Shown: one piece after another, positions 21,399-33,215 of the stretch
Position numbering within the stretch: the first letter of the stretch is position 1
Layout of the letters: each line of letters starts with the position of its first letter
Source of the DNA: Acanthosepion pharaonis
Lineage: Eukaryota; Mollusca; Cephalopoda; Sepiida; Sepiidae
Length of the DNA: 64,000 nt
Reading direction: 5' to 3'
Assembly: GCA_903632075.3 (NCBI GenBank)
Contig: CAHIKZ030005498.1
Span: 427,501 to 491,500 of the forward strand
Notes under the pieces: model-generated
Database searches by the model: none
The model's input: only the letters and a program-made list of their open reading frames with translations
Told to the model about the DNA's origin: nothing
Made by a program: the position numbers and the translations under genes

Positions 21399-21449
<51 letters not shown>
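21399..21449. repeat. (AT)n microsatellite
   Basis: About 25 AT units ending at the MITE. Confidence 0.95.
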
Positions 21450-21450
<1 letters not shown>

Positions 21451-21451
<1 letters not shown>

Positions 21452-21583
21452 GGTGCGGCAGAAATACATCTCATATTATGGTAACACATTCTTTAGATAC
21501 ATTACCTCAAATTTCATCGTATTATGTATGAGGTATATCGTGGGCAGGGTGGAATATATGTGGGATGTATTTTTGCCGCACCC
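21451..21583. mobile_element. MITE, 133 bp, 20-bp terminal inverted repeats
   Basis: The left end GGGTGCGGCAGAAATACATC and right end GATGTATTTTTGCCGCACCC are reverse complements at 19 of 20 positions. The interior has no coding capacity. Size and ends fit a miniature inverted-repeat transposable element. The target duplication is unclear because the left flank is an AT array. Confidence 0.8.
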
Positions 21584-21589
21584 TTTATT

Positions 21590-22005
21590 AGGAAAATCAA
21601 TTGACAACGTGGAAACTTTTTTCGTGTAACATGTTTCGCCCTGGTATTACCGTGTTGCTTAGGATAAAATAACTACAAAAAGTCAGTTTATGTTTGTACA
21701 TATTTAAATAATGTTTCCTTCTGGGTGGAATTATTGCTTAATATTAGTGGTGAACTTATAAAAGGCCATTGCACATTTTGTGTTCATTCTTGTTAAGTTG
21801 CCAAGCTTACGATTCGCATCAGTTATTATCGAGAAAAGGAGCGAAATAAACTGACACGAAATTCTATGTGCGTGGCGTTGCCTGCATATTTCTTCGAAGG
21901 TAAAAATGTTTATTTTTGAATGATTGTGTTGTCACGTGATTGTGAATGACAAGACCAAAAAAAGACAATGAAAGTCGCTAAAAATGAATGAGCATCATGA
22001 CCTCC
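21590..22005. other. Non-coding stretch
   Basis: Nothing recognised. Confidence 0.5.
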
Positions 22006-22009
22006 GCCT

Positions 22010-23200
22010 TTTTCTTTGTCGTTTTGATCGCATTTGTTTTTTTGTTCTTTATTCCATTAGTTTTTTTCTTTATTTCATTTGTTTTTTTTGTTTTTTATGC
22101 TTTCATTTGCTTTGTTTTTGTCTATTTTCTTCTATTCCTTTTTTATTGCATTTTTTTTTGCTTTATTCACTTTTGTTTTTTGCTTTTATCGCTTTTGCTT
22201 TTTTCTTCGTTGCATTTGTTTTTTTTTCTTTCATTGCTTCCTTGTTTTTTCCTTCTTTCTTTTTTTTGCTTTATTGCATTGGGTTTTTTGTTTTCTTTTT
22301 TTTTCTTTTATCGCTTCTGTTTTTTGCTTTTATCGCTTTCGTTTTTTTTTGATATTATCGTTTTTTTCATTGCATTTTATTTTTCGTTCATTGCTTTGTT
22401 TTTGTTTTTTTTTCTTTTATTCCATTTGTCATTTCCTTTATTGCATTTGTTTGCTTGTTTTTTGGGCTTTTTTTTTCACTTTTGTATTTTGCATTTATCG
22501 CTTTTTGTTTTTTCTTTATTGCATTTGTTTTGTTTTTTTTTTTTTTGCTTTCATTGATTTGTTGTTTTTTTTGTTTGTCTTTTCTCCTATTCCATTTGTT
22601 TTTGGTTTATTGCATTTGTTTGATTTTTTTTGCTTTTAACGCTTTTGTTTTTTTGGCTTTTATCGATTTTGTTTTTGTTTTATAGTTTTTTTCTCTTTAT
22701 TGCATTTGATTTTTGTTTTATCGCTTTTGTTTGTTGCTTTTTATGCTTTTATTATTTTTATTTTTTATTGCATTTGTTTTTTGTTTTGTCGTTTTTGTTT
22801 TTGCATTTATCTTTTTGTCTTTATTGCATTGTTTTTTTTACTTTTATCGTTTTTACTTTTACTGCATTTTTTTTTCGTTTCATTGCATTTGATTTTTGCT
22901 TTTACGCATTGGCTTTTTAATTGTATTGTTTTGTCTTTTACATTTATTGCATTTGTTTTTGGCTTTTATTGTTGTGTTCTTTGTTTTTATTGCATTCGTT
23001 GTTATTTTTCTTGAATTCGTTTTTTTTTACTTTCATCCTTTTTGTTTATAATTTTATTTCATTGTCTTTTTTCATTTTTTTATTTATTTATTTTTTTGCT
23101 TGTATCACTTGTTTTTGATTTTATTGCATTTGTTTTTGCTTCCATCGTTTTTCTTTTATTTTATGACTTTTTTGGCTATTATCTTTTTTTTCTTTTAATA
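22010..23200 (+). repeat. T-rich pyrimidine minisatellite
   Basis: About 1.2 kb of degenerate units of roughly 17-22 bases, with alternating TTTATTGCATTTG and CTTTTATCGCTTTTG cores joined by T runs. The plus strand has almost no A outside the cores. Long phenylalanine/leucine/cysteine open frames in all three plus frames are artefacts of this composition. Confidence 0.85.
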
Positions 23201-23595
23201 TCACTCAGTATGCCGTTGTTATATTATGATGTGTTGCATTCCACTGGACAGCCTTTTATCGAACAACCGCTGAAATTATTTGGCCTTCAATACGTTTACT
23301 CTCCCTACACTTTTTATATGCAGTGAGCCTTTACGATTCCTCTCAGGACCTGTTCTTCCATGCATTTACCCTTACTCATTATGTAGATTACTCGTTGTTT
23401 CGCTGTCTCTTTTGACTTCCATATCTCCTGGGAGTGCCAAATTCTCGAAGCCCTCTTTTCTCTGTGACCTAGACATCTGTCTTTCTGGTTATAAGTTTAA
23501 TTTTTGTTTTCATTTTCATAAAACTTCCTCGTTATTCAGTTTTTCAGTCCATGGTAATAGAAATCTCTGGGTCCGGAGAATTTACCACTCACAGG
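23200..23595. other. Non-coding stretch
   Basis: No gene recognised. Confidence 0.5.
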
Positions 23596-23597
23596 AC

Positions 23598-24495
23598 ATT
23601 TTCTATATGATATGTCTCTTCTATGTCATATGTCTTTTTCTATGTGATATGTCTCTTTTATGTGATATGGCTTTATCTTTGTGATATGTCTCTTCTATGA
23701 GATATGTCACTTCTGTGTGATATGTCTCTTTTATGTGATATGTCTCTTTTATGTGATATGTCTATTTTATGTGATATGTCTCATCTTTTATGTGATATGT
23801 CTTCTTCTATGTGATATGTCTCTTCCAAGTGATATGTCTTCTATGTGATATGTTTCTTTTATATGATATGTCTACTTCCATGTGATAGATCTCTTCTGTG
23901 TGTTATATTTATTGTATATGATATGTCACTTTTATTGTAATAGGTCTTCCGTTATATGATATGTCCCATCTATGAGATATGTCGCTTTTATGTGATATGT
24001 CTTCTTCTATGCGATATGTCTCTTTTATGTGATATGTTTTCTTGTGTGAGATATGTCTCTTGTATGTGATATATCTTCTATGCGATATGTCTCTTTTATG
24101 TGATATGTTTTCTTGTATGAGATATGTCCTTTTATGTGATATATCTTCTTCTGAATGATATGTCTCTTTTATGTGATATGTTTTCTTGTATGAGATATGT
24201 CGCTTTTATGTGATATGTCTTCTTCTGAATGATATGTCACTTTTATGTGATATGTCTTCTTCTTTGAGATATGTCTCTTTTATGTGATATGTCTCTTTTA
24301 TGTGATATATCTACTTCCATGTGATATATCTCTTCCGTCTGCTATGTTTCTTCTATATGATATGTCTCCCGTTATATGACATGTCTCGTCTATGAGATAT
24401 ATCTCTTCTATGTGATATGTCTTCATCTTTGTGATATGTCTCTTTTATGTGATATGTCTTCTATGTTATATCTCTCTTCTATGTGGTATGTCTCT
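23598..24495 (+). repeat. 18-19-bp satellite (TGTGATATGTCTCTTTTA)
   Basis: About 45 degenerate copies of GATATGTCTCTTTTATGT or its 19-base variant with TCTTCT. When the unit is 18 bases the frame repeats as six residues (CDMSLL), which explains short open frames here. Confidence 0.9.
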
Positions 24496-24499
24496 TCAG

Positions 24500-25140
24500 G
24501 GCATAATGGATATAGGGGCAACAAAACTTCCTGTACTTTGTGGATCTTATTAACGTTGTCTTTTTTGCTGTATATCTTAATCCATTTTCATTCAGCCATT
24601 TTCACAAGCTTGTTAGGTTAGACGATTGTTTTCCTTGTCCAACGTGCGTTCAGTATGCGGTACCAGCGTCAACTTTTCCGAGTACCTTTTTAATTGCTTA
24701 AAAATTTCTATTGTCTCTTTCGGCTTCTATGTATAAGTGTTGATAATTTTTCGTTTGTTTTGGTTTTTTTGTTTTTTTTTTTTTTTAGTTTTCACAGAAA
24801 CAATGTCCTTGTTCATATATTCAGCCGATGGATTTCTCATAATTCTTAAGTAGAAAAAAATTCCCGATGCCTCAAGTCTCTTCATTATCTGAGTTTTCAG
24901 CATCCATTAGCCTTTAAGAAATAAACTGTTACGTAGCAGACCAACACTTTTTTTAGGATAGTTTCCTGTTTATCGATACATTCCTTAGTTTTTCACAGAT
25001 ATCTCTTGCCATTCTAATGCACCTTTGGATCTTAGAGTCGCATATTTTGTTATCTCTAAAAAAGAAACTGTATATATTTAAATTTCCGTTCTTGTATTAT
25101 TTTATTTTAATTAATTATTTTCCGTTCTTACAAATGCTAC
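24500..25140. other. Non-coding stretch
   Basis: No gene recognised; a T run lies at 24768-24786. Confidence 0.5.
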
Positions 25141-25144
25141 ACTA

Positions 25145-25770
25145 TTTAAAAAAGAACATTCTTTTTACGTCGAAAGTATTTCGAGGGATTACTAATAACT
25201 ATATTACCAACTATAAATACACGTCCAAAATGTTATATTGCATCACCAACCTTTATTGAGTTTATTCATAAAGAATCTAACGTATGTTTATCTTAAACAA
25301 AAGGCATGTACCTAAAGACACCCCCTAATCAGAATGCCAAAATCTAGCAAACATAATGTCTACTACACACAAAAACACACGCAAACACATATGCACAAGA
25401 ATACACACACGCACACACATTCACACATTTACGAATATATATAATCATCTGAAACCCACAAAGTCAAGCTAGAATTATTATATACTTACATACATAAAAC
25501 AAGATTTACGTCTTTTTTTTCAATTAGGCTTGTAATCGGTTAATTTCTTGAACTTTGAAAGGACGTGTTGTCTCACCTTGAATTCAGAACGTCATAAATT
25601 ATATTAATATGTGTTTAACAAGTCGAAACATTATTAACCAATGAAAATCAATCATCCCAAAAGTAAAAATTCCTGAATTTCTTTCTTTTTTTTTTCCATA
25701 TTTCATTCTCTGGTGAAGCCTTAATAAATGTTTAAAATGTTAAACTGATAAACGTTTCCTATTTATTCTT
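25145..25770 (+). repeat. Direct long duplication, copy 1
   Basis: Segments such as TACGTCGAAAGTATTTC, CATCACCAACC and ACATAAAACAAGATTTACG recur in the same order at 25905-26330. The last part (AACCAATGAAAATCA through CATTCTCTGGTG) recurs near 27275-27355. Confidence 0.75.
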
Positions 25771-25904
25771 TAAATTATTTTGGAAAATAAAAAAAATAAA
25801 CAAATATAATATTAGAACTTTTGCATTACCTAATTGAACTTTATTTTCCCAAAGCAATAAAAATATTAATTAATAATTGAATGAAATAGAAAAAAAGAAT
25901 ATAA

Positions 25905-26330
25905 TTCTTTACGTCGAAAGTATTTCAATGGACTACTGATAAATATATTACCAAATATAATGACATGTCAAAAACATTATATTACATCACCAACCATTGT
26001 TGAATCCATTCTTAAAAAAGATTATGTTTGTCTAAAACAAACGGTATATATGTAAAAACATTCAAAATTGACATGAGATAAAAAAACTAAATATAATATC
26101 TAGTAGGCACACGCACACACACACAAATATACACTATCATCTGAATCCACAGAGACAAACTAGACTTATGATACACTTACATACATAAAACAAGATTTAC
26201 GGGTTTTTCTTTCAGTTGGGCTTGGATACCGTTAATCTGTTAGATATTCGAATGGACGTGTTGTTTCTTCTTAAACTGAAAACAACACAAATTATACACG
26301 TCCTGAGTATGATGATAAATCAAATCTGGC
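25905..26330 (+). repeat. Direct long duplication, copy 2
   Basis: About 760 bases downstream of copy 1 and diverged by scattered substitutions and small indels. It continues via 26330-26640 into the 126-bp array, and its remaining end is at 27235-27400. Confidence 0.75.
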
Positions 26331-26639
26331 AGCGAGGCCTCTGATCAGGAGGTTTTAACGAACATTGATCCACCTCTTCATTGGTCTTGTTCCCACATCC
26401 ACTATGAACGGGTTGATAGCACCAGCTAGGGTCCCAGGTATGGTTAAATAATTAACAACCAAACTGGGATCAAAACACTATGAATGCATAAAAATAAATT
26501 TTTATAATAAAAATACCAGAAATACATTTATAAAACAAGTATCTGCAATACATTTAAAAACCATTACCAGCAATATATATTTTTTTTTAAATTTTTACCT
26601 GCAATACATTTGAGTCTTGACAAAAGGCTTATTGGCAAA

Positions 26640-27230
26640 ATAATGCCAACGGATTTCTTCCAAGGTTTACATATTCTATTCATGCGAACCTATCCTAAAA
26701 ATCTTATCGGCATTAAATAACCCACTGAGGTTGATATGCCGTAAAACAAAATAAACCTGAATTCTGATCTACAAATTGATTTCTTACAAAGAATATATAT
26801 TCTATTCATGGGAACCTATCCTAAAAATCTTGTCGGCATTAAATAACCCACTGAGGTTGATATGCCGTAAAACAAAATAAACCTGAATTCTGATCTACAA
26901 ATTGATTTCTTACAAAGAATATATATTCTATTCATACGAACCTATCCACAAAATCTTGTCGGCATTAAATAACCCACTGAGGTTGATATGTCGTAAAACA
27001 AAATAAACCTGAATTCTGATCTACAAATTGATTTCTTAAAAAGAATATATGTTTTATTCATACGAACCTATCCACAAAATCTTCCATTAAATAACCCAAA
27101 ATCTAAAACAAAATTGAATTCGATCTACAAATTGCATATATTCTAATAACCTATCCTAAAAATCTTATCGGCATTAAATAACCCATTGAGGTTGATATGC
27201 CGTAAAACAAAATTTACCAAAATAAACCAA
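26640..27230 (+). repeat. 126-bp tandem repeat, about 4.5 copies
   Basis: The phrase CCTATCC starts at 26689, 26815, 26941 and 27067, an exact 126-base period. A shortened unit follows at 27150. Each unit holds GGCATTAAATAACCCACTGA and GATCTACAAATTGATTTCTT. No coding frame is maintained. Confidence 0.93.
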
Positions 27231-27234
27231 ACAA

Positions 27235-27400
27235 ATTATACAATGTTTAATTAACAATTCAAATGCACGTGAAATATAATTAGCCAATGAATATCAAAGA
27301 AGGCAAAAGTAAATATACCAGAATCTCTTTCTTCTTTTTCTCCATAGTTCATTCCCATTAAAACTTTAATAAAAGTTAAATTGATAATTTTTTTTTTCCT
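27235..27400 (+). repeat. Terminal part of the long duplication
   Basis: AGCCAATGAATATCA, AAAAGTAAATATACCAGAAT and CCATAGTTCATTC correspond to 25635-25750. The 126-bp array thus expanded inside the second copy. Confidence 0.6.
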
Positions 27401-27825
27401 TTTTTTCTTTATCTTATCGTTTCTCTCATTAGTAAGTGTGCATTCTTTTAGGAATTAGAAAAAGAAAAGACGGGGCGTTGAAAAGAGTTATGAGCACGAA
27501 AATGTTGTGGATTCCGCGATGAAATTTGGTCTCCAAAGAATGACAAACGCAAGAATTAAATATAAGAAATAACATGTATTTACACAATAATACAAAGGGT
27601 AATACTGTTAGTAAATCCAGGAACGCGGTTAGTAGCAATAACATATAGATATATACAGTCACGAAGTAGAACTTACTTAGAGTCTAATTGCTTGTAACTG
27701 ACTTCTACAAGCGGTTACCTCACACTATTACTCTACCTCCAACTCAGTCACAATCTCAGTTCTCTGATTGACTCTGGGTATTTAACGGCAGCAGTCCAAG
27801 TAACACTTTGGTCGAGTCCACATAT
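27401..27825. other. Non-coding stretch
   Basis: No gene recognised. Confidence 0.5.
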
Positions 27826-27829
27826 ATGA

Positions 27830-28825
27830 AAAAGGGGTGGGGACCCCATAACAGAAAAATACTGTTGTCAACACCGACGACTAAACACCGCCGAATGAGC
27901 TCCGCTGGACAATTCAGGACCGAGATAAAAAATAAAGAAGATCACAACAGTTTAGACATGACATGCTAATTCTAAAGTGTCGAATCAGCCTCATTTCTCC
28001 CATGTTTCAATGATAAGAAGAAAGTTTGAGGAAGAGACAGTCCCACCTTGCTGCTTCCCTGAACATTGGGAGATAAATTGTATGTGTTTTATTCTTCACT
28101 TATATATAATTCTTTTTGTTAGCTTTTCTTTATCATAGTTTCCACAGAACAAACCGTATATTAAGTTCAATGCATCGGGAAGGAACAACTCAACAAAAGT
28201 CAACTCATCACCGCCGACTCAACACCGCCGAATGAGGACCGGGACAATTCAGGACTGAGTCAAATCAAGACCGAGGCAACTCAGCAACAGAAAAAATAAC
28301 TTTTTTTTACAATAGAATAAAAGTAATTTGTTAAGGATTAAAACATTAATTAGTGCATATTTTTCCAAATAAGGTATTAATTTTTAAAACAAATTTAATA
28401 AAGCAATTTGATATATGAAAAATAAAAAAAATTGATTTAGTTTATTGAAAAATAAATTACATGGTGATTTAAAAGGATTAAAAACAAAAAAGACGGCTTC
28501 ATTTTCTTTTGCATTTTTCTATTTATTTTATTATGAAATAATACTTAAAAACAAAGTTTTTATTGAATTATTTTTTATATGACAATTTATTTTTTTATTA
28601 AAAAATTTCTTTACGAATTACTTTTATCAAAATAATTAAAAATAACAAAATGTTTCATATTATATATAGTTATGTTTTTCTGGTGCTGAGTTGTGTCGGT
28701 TCTGAATTCTCTCGGTTCTGAGTTGTTTTAGTCTTGAGTTGTCTCCGTCCTGAGTTATCTCAATCCTGACTTGTCTCGGCGTTCAGTCCGCGGTATTGAA
28801 TCGGCGGTGCTGAGTTGTCCCTTCC
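27830..28825. mobile_element. Foldback-like element with subrepeated arms
   Basis: 28180-28290 contains repeated ACTCA-type units (CCGCCGACTCAACACCGCCG and GGACAATTCAGGACTGAGTC). Their reverse complement is 28681-28825 (TGAGTTGTCTC and TCGGCGGTGCTGAGTTG). A further left-type block is at 27880-27925. The spacer 28296-28680 is very AT-rich. Inverted arms made of short direct subrepeats of about 16 bases are the hallmark of foldback elements. No transposase is seen. Confidence 0.6.
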
Positions 28826-28829
28826 GGTC

Positions 28830-29557
28830 GTCACTATCTAGGTTGCAGATACTCTTGGATCTTCATGTAGACCACTCACATTGGAGTCTGCGATTTATTT
28901 CCAGGCCATTATACATCAATGGCGTACGTTCCAGGAAACATTCCCTAAATTACATACGCTTTGCCCACTATCTTTAATATATTTCCAGCTTCACACTACC
29001 AATATCTTTTGACAGCATGGTCTGTTTAAATACATTCGTCTCTCTGTATCCACTTCTATTTGCAGTCTCCATTTTATCATCATCTCTTTTTCACGTGTCG
29101 TCATCATTACCCAAAGCTCGACGGCACCGCTGTTGACGATTTCCAAAAAAGCTTTGCCGTTTTGTTAACCTCATACAGCTTCCTCGAGTGTCACAGAGAT
29201 CTCAAGTCGAAAGCCGCCATTTTGTGTTAGGCGGACGAGTATAGATTTTTAACATGCTTGTCACTTAAAAACATTTACTGTTTTAGCTTTATTTCTTATT
29301 ATTTTTGTCCATTTGGTTGTGAACACTTTGTTATCTGTACCTTTTATATTGTTTTACCAATTTACTGTAACGCATATCAAGATGTTGATTATTACTTTCG
29401 GTTTTTACTCTTCCGGACATTGACGATTGACATCAAGCTGACGTCTTCGTTGTTTGCCTCGAAAATAAAAGGCAACAGGAAGACATTGATTTCTCTAACT
29501 GCGCATGTGCGTGTAGTCAGAGTAGAAATTTTTTAACGTTCATCGAGGTATCCTACG

Positions 29558-29560
<3 letters not shown>
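28830..29560. other. Non-coding stretch
   Basis: No recognised gene. The small open frame at 29258-29536 has no identifiable domain. Confidence 0.45.
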
Positions 29561-29626
<66 letters not shown>

Positions 29627-29745
29627 CATATCTATGAACATACTCAGACAAATAGATGTTCTTTATCTTTATATCTATTTATCCGTCTATCTGTTCTATT
29701 CTATTCATATATTTATTTCTATTTATCGATCTATCCATCTTCTTT

Positions 29746-29811
<66 letters not shown>

Positions 29812-29911
29812 TTTTCATATCTATTTATCTGTCTGTGTAGATATATGTGTGTTTTTGTCTTTTTCATATCTATTTATCCTCTTCATATCAAAGTTTCCTC
29901 TTCATATGTAT

Positions 29912-29974
<63 letters not shown>

Positions 29975-29990
29975 TATCTACCTATACCTA

Positions 29991-30049
<59 letters not shown>

Positions 30050-30236
30050 AATATATGAAACGTATAAAGAGATATGAAAAGCATATATACATATTTTTAA
30101 ATAAACTGAAGCAGTCATTGTATTTTTTTAAAGATAAACTTTATTTGCATTGCTCAGTCTTTAGCAGTAGCGAAGAAATATATTTCTGTTCGGAGTGCCG
30201 ATGGTATAACTGCAGCAATACTTCATATCACTCATT

Positions 30237-30299
<63 letters not shown>

Positions 30300-30325
30300 T
30301 GTGTGTGTGTGTGTGTGTGCGTGTG
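29561..30325. repeat. Cluster of five (AT)n arrays plus (GT)n
   Basis: AT arrays at 29561-29624, 29748-29808, 29916-29970, 29992-30042 and 30240-30296, then GT at 30297-30320. The gaps hold TATCTATTTATC-like degenerate tetranucleotides and a short unique piece at 30043-30239. Confidence 0.95.
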
Positions 30326-31015
30326 CGTTAAATGAATACTTGAAATAATAGAGTGTGTGTCTTATTCTACGGGTACATAAGCGTATTATTTCGGAAATAT
30401 CCGCTGAAGTGCGGAGTTTTGCGTCTAGTAAATTACACGCATTTGTTTTGTCGAAATAACCCCGCCATTATGCGGCCTTGAGCTGATAAACCTTCTAAAA
30501 GGATGAACAAGCGAGAACGCGGTATTAATCCCAGAAACAAGCAGAGCGACAAAGAGACATGGCGACCTAGCAGATTCACATCAGCACGAGCCCCGAAAAA
30601 TTCACCGTTGCGGAAGAAAAAGCGGGTTTGGTTGAATTTAATAATGTTCAGAAAAGCATACGCCGTAAACTGCGGTTCTATACGCGTCACTTCTTAAAAC
30701 CAACACTCCAGATTTGACGTATTGGTAATACTTGGCGCCGGTTAGGTAGAGACGACACCAAGCAATAAAATTGAATCTAGATACATATTACTGCTTGGAT
30801 GCGTTCAATTATAGAAATTCTGCAATCTAGGCACAAACCGACGCTTGTTTCTGAATATTGTCATTACGAAGAAAATTAAGAAAAATAAGACGTTATTTAA
30901 CATCCTTTTACTCTAACTTTTGACAAATTTCGAAATCTTTGTCTAGAAAAAGTTTTCAATCGATCATATCTTCATACGTTGCATGAATCTAGAAAATTTC
31001 CCAACAGACATGCAA
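30326..31015. other. Non-coding stretch, small unassigned open frames
   Basis: Overlapping open frames of 64 (plus, 30503-30697) and 85 (minus, 30433-30690) residues exist in a moderately GC-rich block. I recognise no domain, splice context or repeat match, so I do not call a gene. Confidence 0.4.
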
Positions 31016-31560
31016 TATATACACTATATATATTCAGACTGTCGTCGTTATCTTTGTTGTTGTTTTCATAACGTTTCGACCGTTGTGACCTCTGACATTC
31101 GTCAGTTGTATATCGATCTGGGTAAAGCACATCGTCATTGTAATTTTGCGGTTATTACAACAGAACTTTGGTCAATAAATTCATCTTGTTTTTGTCTGTA
31201 TTATTGGAGATTAGAAGCTATATTTTTTTTACTATTTACATTCTTACAATTGTCCTCATCTTTGCTGTTGTTATCATAATGTTTCGCTCGTTTGTGTCTT
31301 CTAACCTTCATAGGTTTATATCGAAAAACTAACCCCATAGATTAAATATATGGCGTTAGGCAGTTCTCGTCCCACTGTTCATGTCTAGGCATATCTAGTT
31401 CTTATGATGTTCAATCATTGTTCGCTTTCTAATGAGTCCACGTACACACTGCCCGGCACTGGGATTCAACTCAAAATTACTATGTTACCAAATTTACGAA
31501 TCAGTCATTAATCCACTATGGTATTACTCTAGGAGACAACAAAGATGAAAAGAATATCCT
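31016..31560 (-). repeat. Diverged Penelope-type repeat unit
   Basis: 31035-31105 has TTCAGACTGTCGTCG, then ACGTTTCGACCG, then GACATTCGTCAG. On the minus strand this is CTGACGA, a stem GTC/GAC, then GAAACGTTATG. A second partial arm is at 31255-31315. A tRNA-like middle follows (GGGATTCAACTC near 31462). It matches 32540-32950 weakly. Confidence 0.45.
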
Positions 31561-31689
31561 TAAGAGTATTAGTGTAAACAATAATAACTCCTCATCTTAG
31601 AAATTCAGACAGAAATCACATGTAATATAGATACGAATTTGAAGACGATGCTTTGTCGAAACAATATAATTAATAAGTCTACCGTTCGT

Positions 31690-32005
31690 TCATGTTTTGG
31701 ATATAGCTATGTATTTAGAGATTCTTGATAAAATACAAAAAAAATCTGCAATGTTATCTCTCTTAACTTGGCATCACGGCTTCAATCACTTCCCCGGCGA
31801 CGAAACCTTGCTTTCCTGTGCCTTTTCTATAAATAATTCCGTGGCACTTGCTTTGATAAGCTTTTACTTTTTGTTGCATAAACTTCATGAAATTAAGCTC
31901 AGTACTAGATTGGCGGAAAGGTCTCATTATTTTATAGGTGAAATGGCTAGATTTTACCGTTCAATTTTCCTCACTAAAGCCCCCTCCTTAGACAAGGTGA
32001 AGTAA
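31690..32005 (+). pseudogene. Jockey-like LINE RT C-terminal fragment
   Basis: The plus strand reads LEILDKIQKKSAMLSLL, which matches the LLDKIQKKA block after the RT thumb in jockey-type elements. Later come SVALALISFYFLLH and STRLAERSHYFIGEMARFYR, which parallel VASLSLFYRY and TRLASRSHPY seen at 10072-10490. The RLWNSLP end is degenerate. A SINE head follows immediately. Confidence 0.55.
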
Positions 32006-32017
32006 TGGGTGTAGGCT

Positions 32018-32440
32018 CGGATTGAGGAATCGGAGAGCCGGGTTCGAATTCCAGTCGGATCCGTTACATTCACTTACGTGCTAATACCTTGGGTAAATAG
32101 CAGGACCGACCGGGTTCCATAGCCTTGGATGGCAACTGGTCTACCGCAGGAAGAAATGGCAACCTACTGCGGGAAAAAATCTGCCTCGTCAGTCATGTAT
32201 CGAAAGATACATAATCGCCTAAGCGTGTATCACGTATGTCACATAGATGACTGAATATTATCGATTCTGAAATAGCAGGACTGACCGGGTTCTATAGTCT
32301 TGGAAGGCAACTAGTCTACCGCAGAAAGAAATGGCAACCTACCGCGGGAAAAAATCTGCCTCGTCAGTCATGTATCGAAAGATACATGATCTCCCAAGCG
32401 TGTATCACGTATGACACATAACTGAATCCCCTTGCGTCTT
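32018..32440 (+). repeat. tRNA-derived SINE, two tandem partial copies
   Basis: The head GATTGAGGAATCGGAGAGCC with B box GGGTTCGAATTCC (about 32038-32050) is followed by the body and by the tail hairpin CATGTATC-GAAA-GATACAT. A second body plus tail (32265-32440) follows without a head. The tail type is the same as at 4510-4795. Confidence 0.8.
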
Positions 32441-32539
32441 AGTGCCATTATCACCTTGCTTAGGGTGAATTGATTAAAATAATATTAATGGCAGTATTAG
32501 TCAAACTCCTAGATTTGTTTAAAAAAATGGAATTACATA

Positions 32540-33215
32540 TCCTAAATATACATTATTTACATTATTCGGACTATTGTCCTCATCTTCGTCGCCATATTTA
32601 TTACATCGTTTCGGTCATTGTACGCTCCATTCTTCTTCAGGTGGTTGGAATGTCAAACTGAACCCTTTATTTCGCTCACTGGGGTAGATTGTTCTCGTCC
32701 CACGTGCCATGTTTGATGGATGTCAGTTATCAGTTATCTCCTGTTAATTTCCCTCTGGAAGTTCTCCACTGCCTTAACCCGGTATTGAACTCACACTCTT
32801 TGGGTCCTGTCACTGGATCTAACTAACGCCTTTATCCACTGTGCCTTTGTCATTGAGTGGTTCAGTTCGATATTCCAACCAATTGAAGAATGCCGGTGCG
32901 TACAACGGCCGAAACGTTGTGATAAATATGGCAACAAAGATGGTGACAATAGTCCGAATAATGTAAATAGTGTACATAATACCTCATCTCAGAAATATAG
33001 ACAGATACTGAAAGGCCGAAACGTTGTAATAAATATGGCGACAAAGATGAGGACAATAGTCCGAATAATGCAAATAATGTACATAATACCTCATCTCAGA
33101 AATATAGACAGATACTGAAAGGCCGAAACGTTGTAATAAATATGGCGACAAAGATCAGGACAATAGTCCGAATAATGTAAATAATGTACATAATACCTCA
33201 TCTCAGACAGATATC
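32540..33215. repeat. Palindromic Penelope-type unit with tandem monomers
   Basis: The left arm (32555-32710) is inverted relative to the right arm (32860-32990). The middle 32715-32845 on the minus strand has tRNA-like boxes AGATCCAGTGAC and GAGTTCAATACC. The right end is then repeated in tandem: GGCCGAAAC starts at 32907, 33012 and 33121, spacing 105 and 109. Each repeat ends in CTCATCTCAGA. Confidence 0.75.

Noticed and set aside
21984..22640. Overlapping 122-189-residue Phe-rich frames that look like membrane proteins
   Set aside because: Three overlapping plus frames of a T-rich minisatellite; hydrophobicity is forced by composition.
23598..24495. Short regular repeats as possible CRISPR or zinc-finger-like coding repeat
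   Set aside because: Period varies between 18 and 19 bases, so no frame is kept, and there are no spacers.
26640..27230. Regular 126-bp repeat resembling a CRISPR array
   Set aside because: No unique spacers, the whole unit repeats, and the context is eukaryotic.
29656..30297. 213-residue open frame rich in Tyr-Ile
   Set aside because: Translation of (AT)n and degenerate TATC arrays; no non-repeat domain.
30433..30697. Small basic open frame (64 residues) as a host exon
   Set aside because: No domain, splice signals or conservation can be shown from this window.
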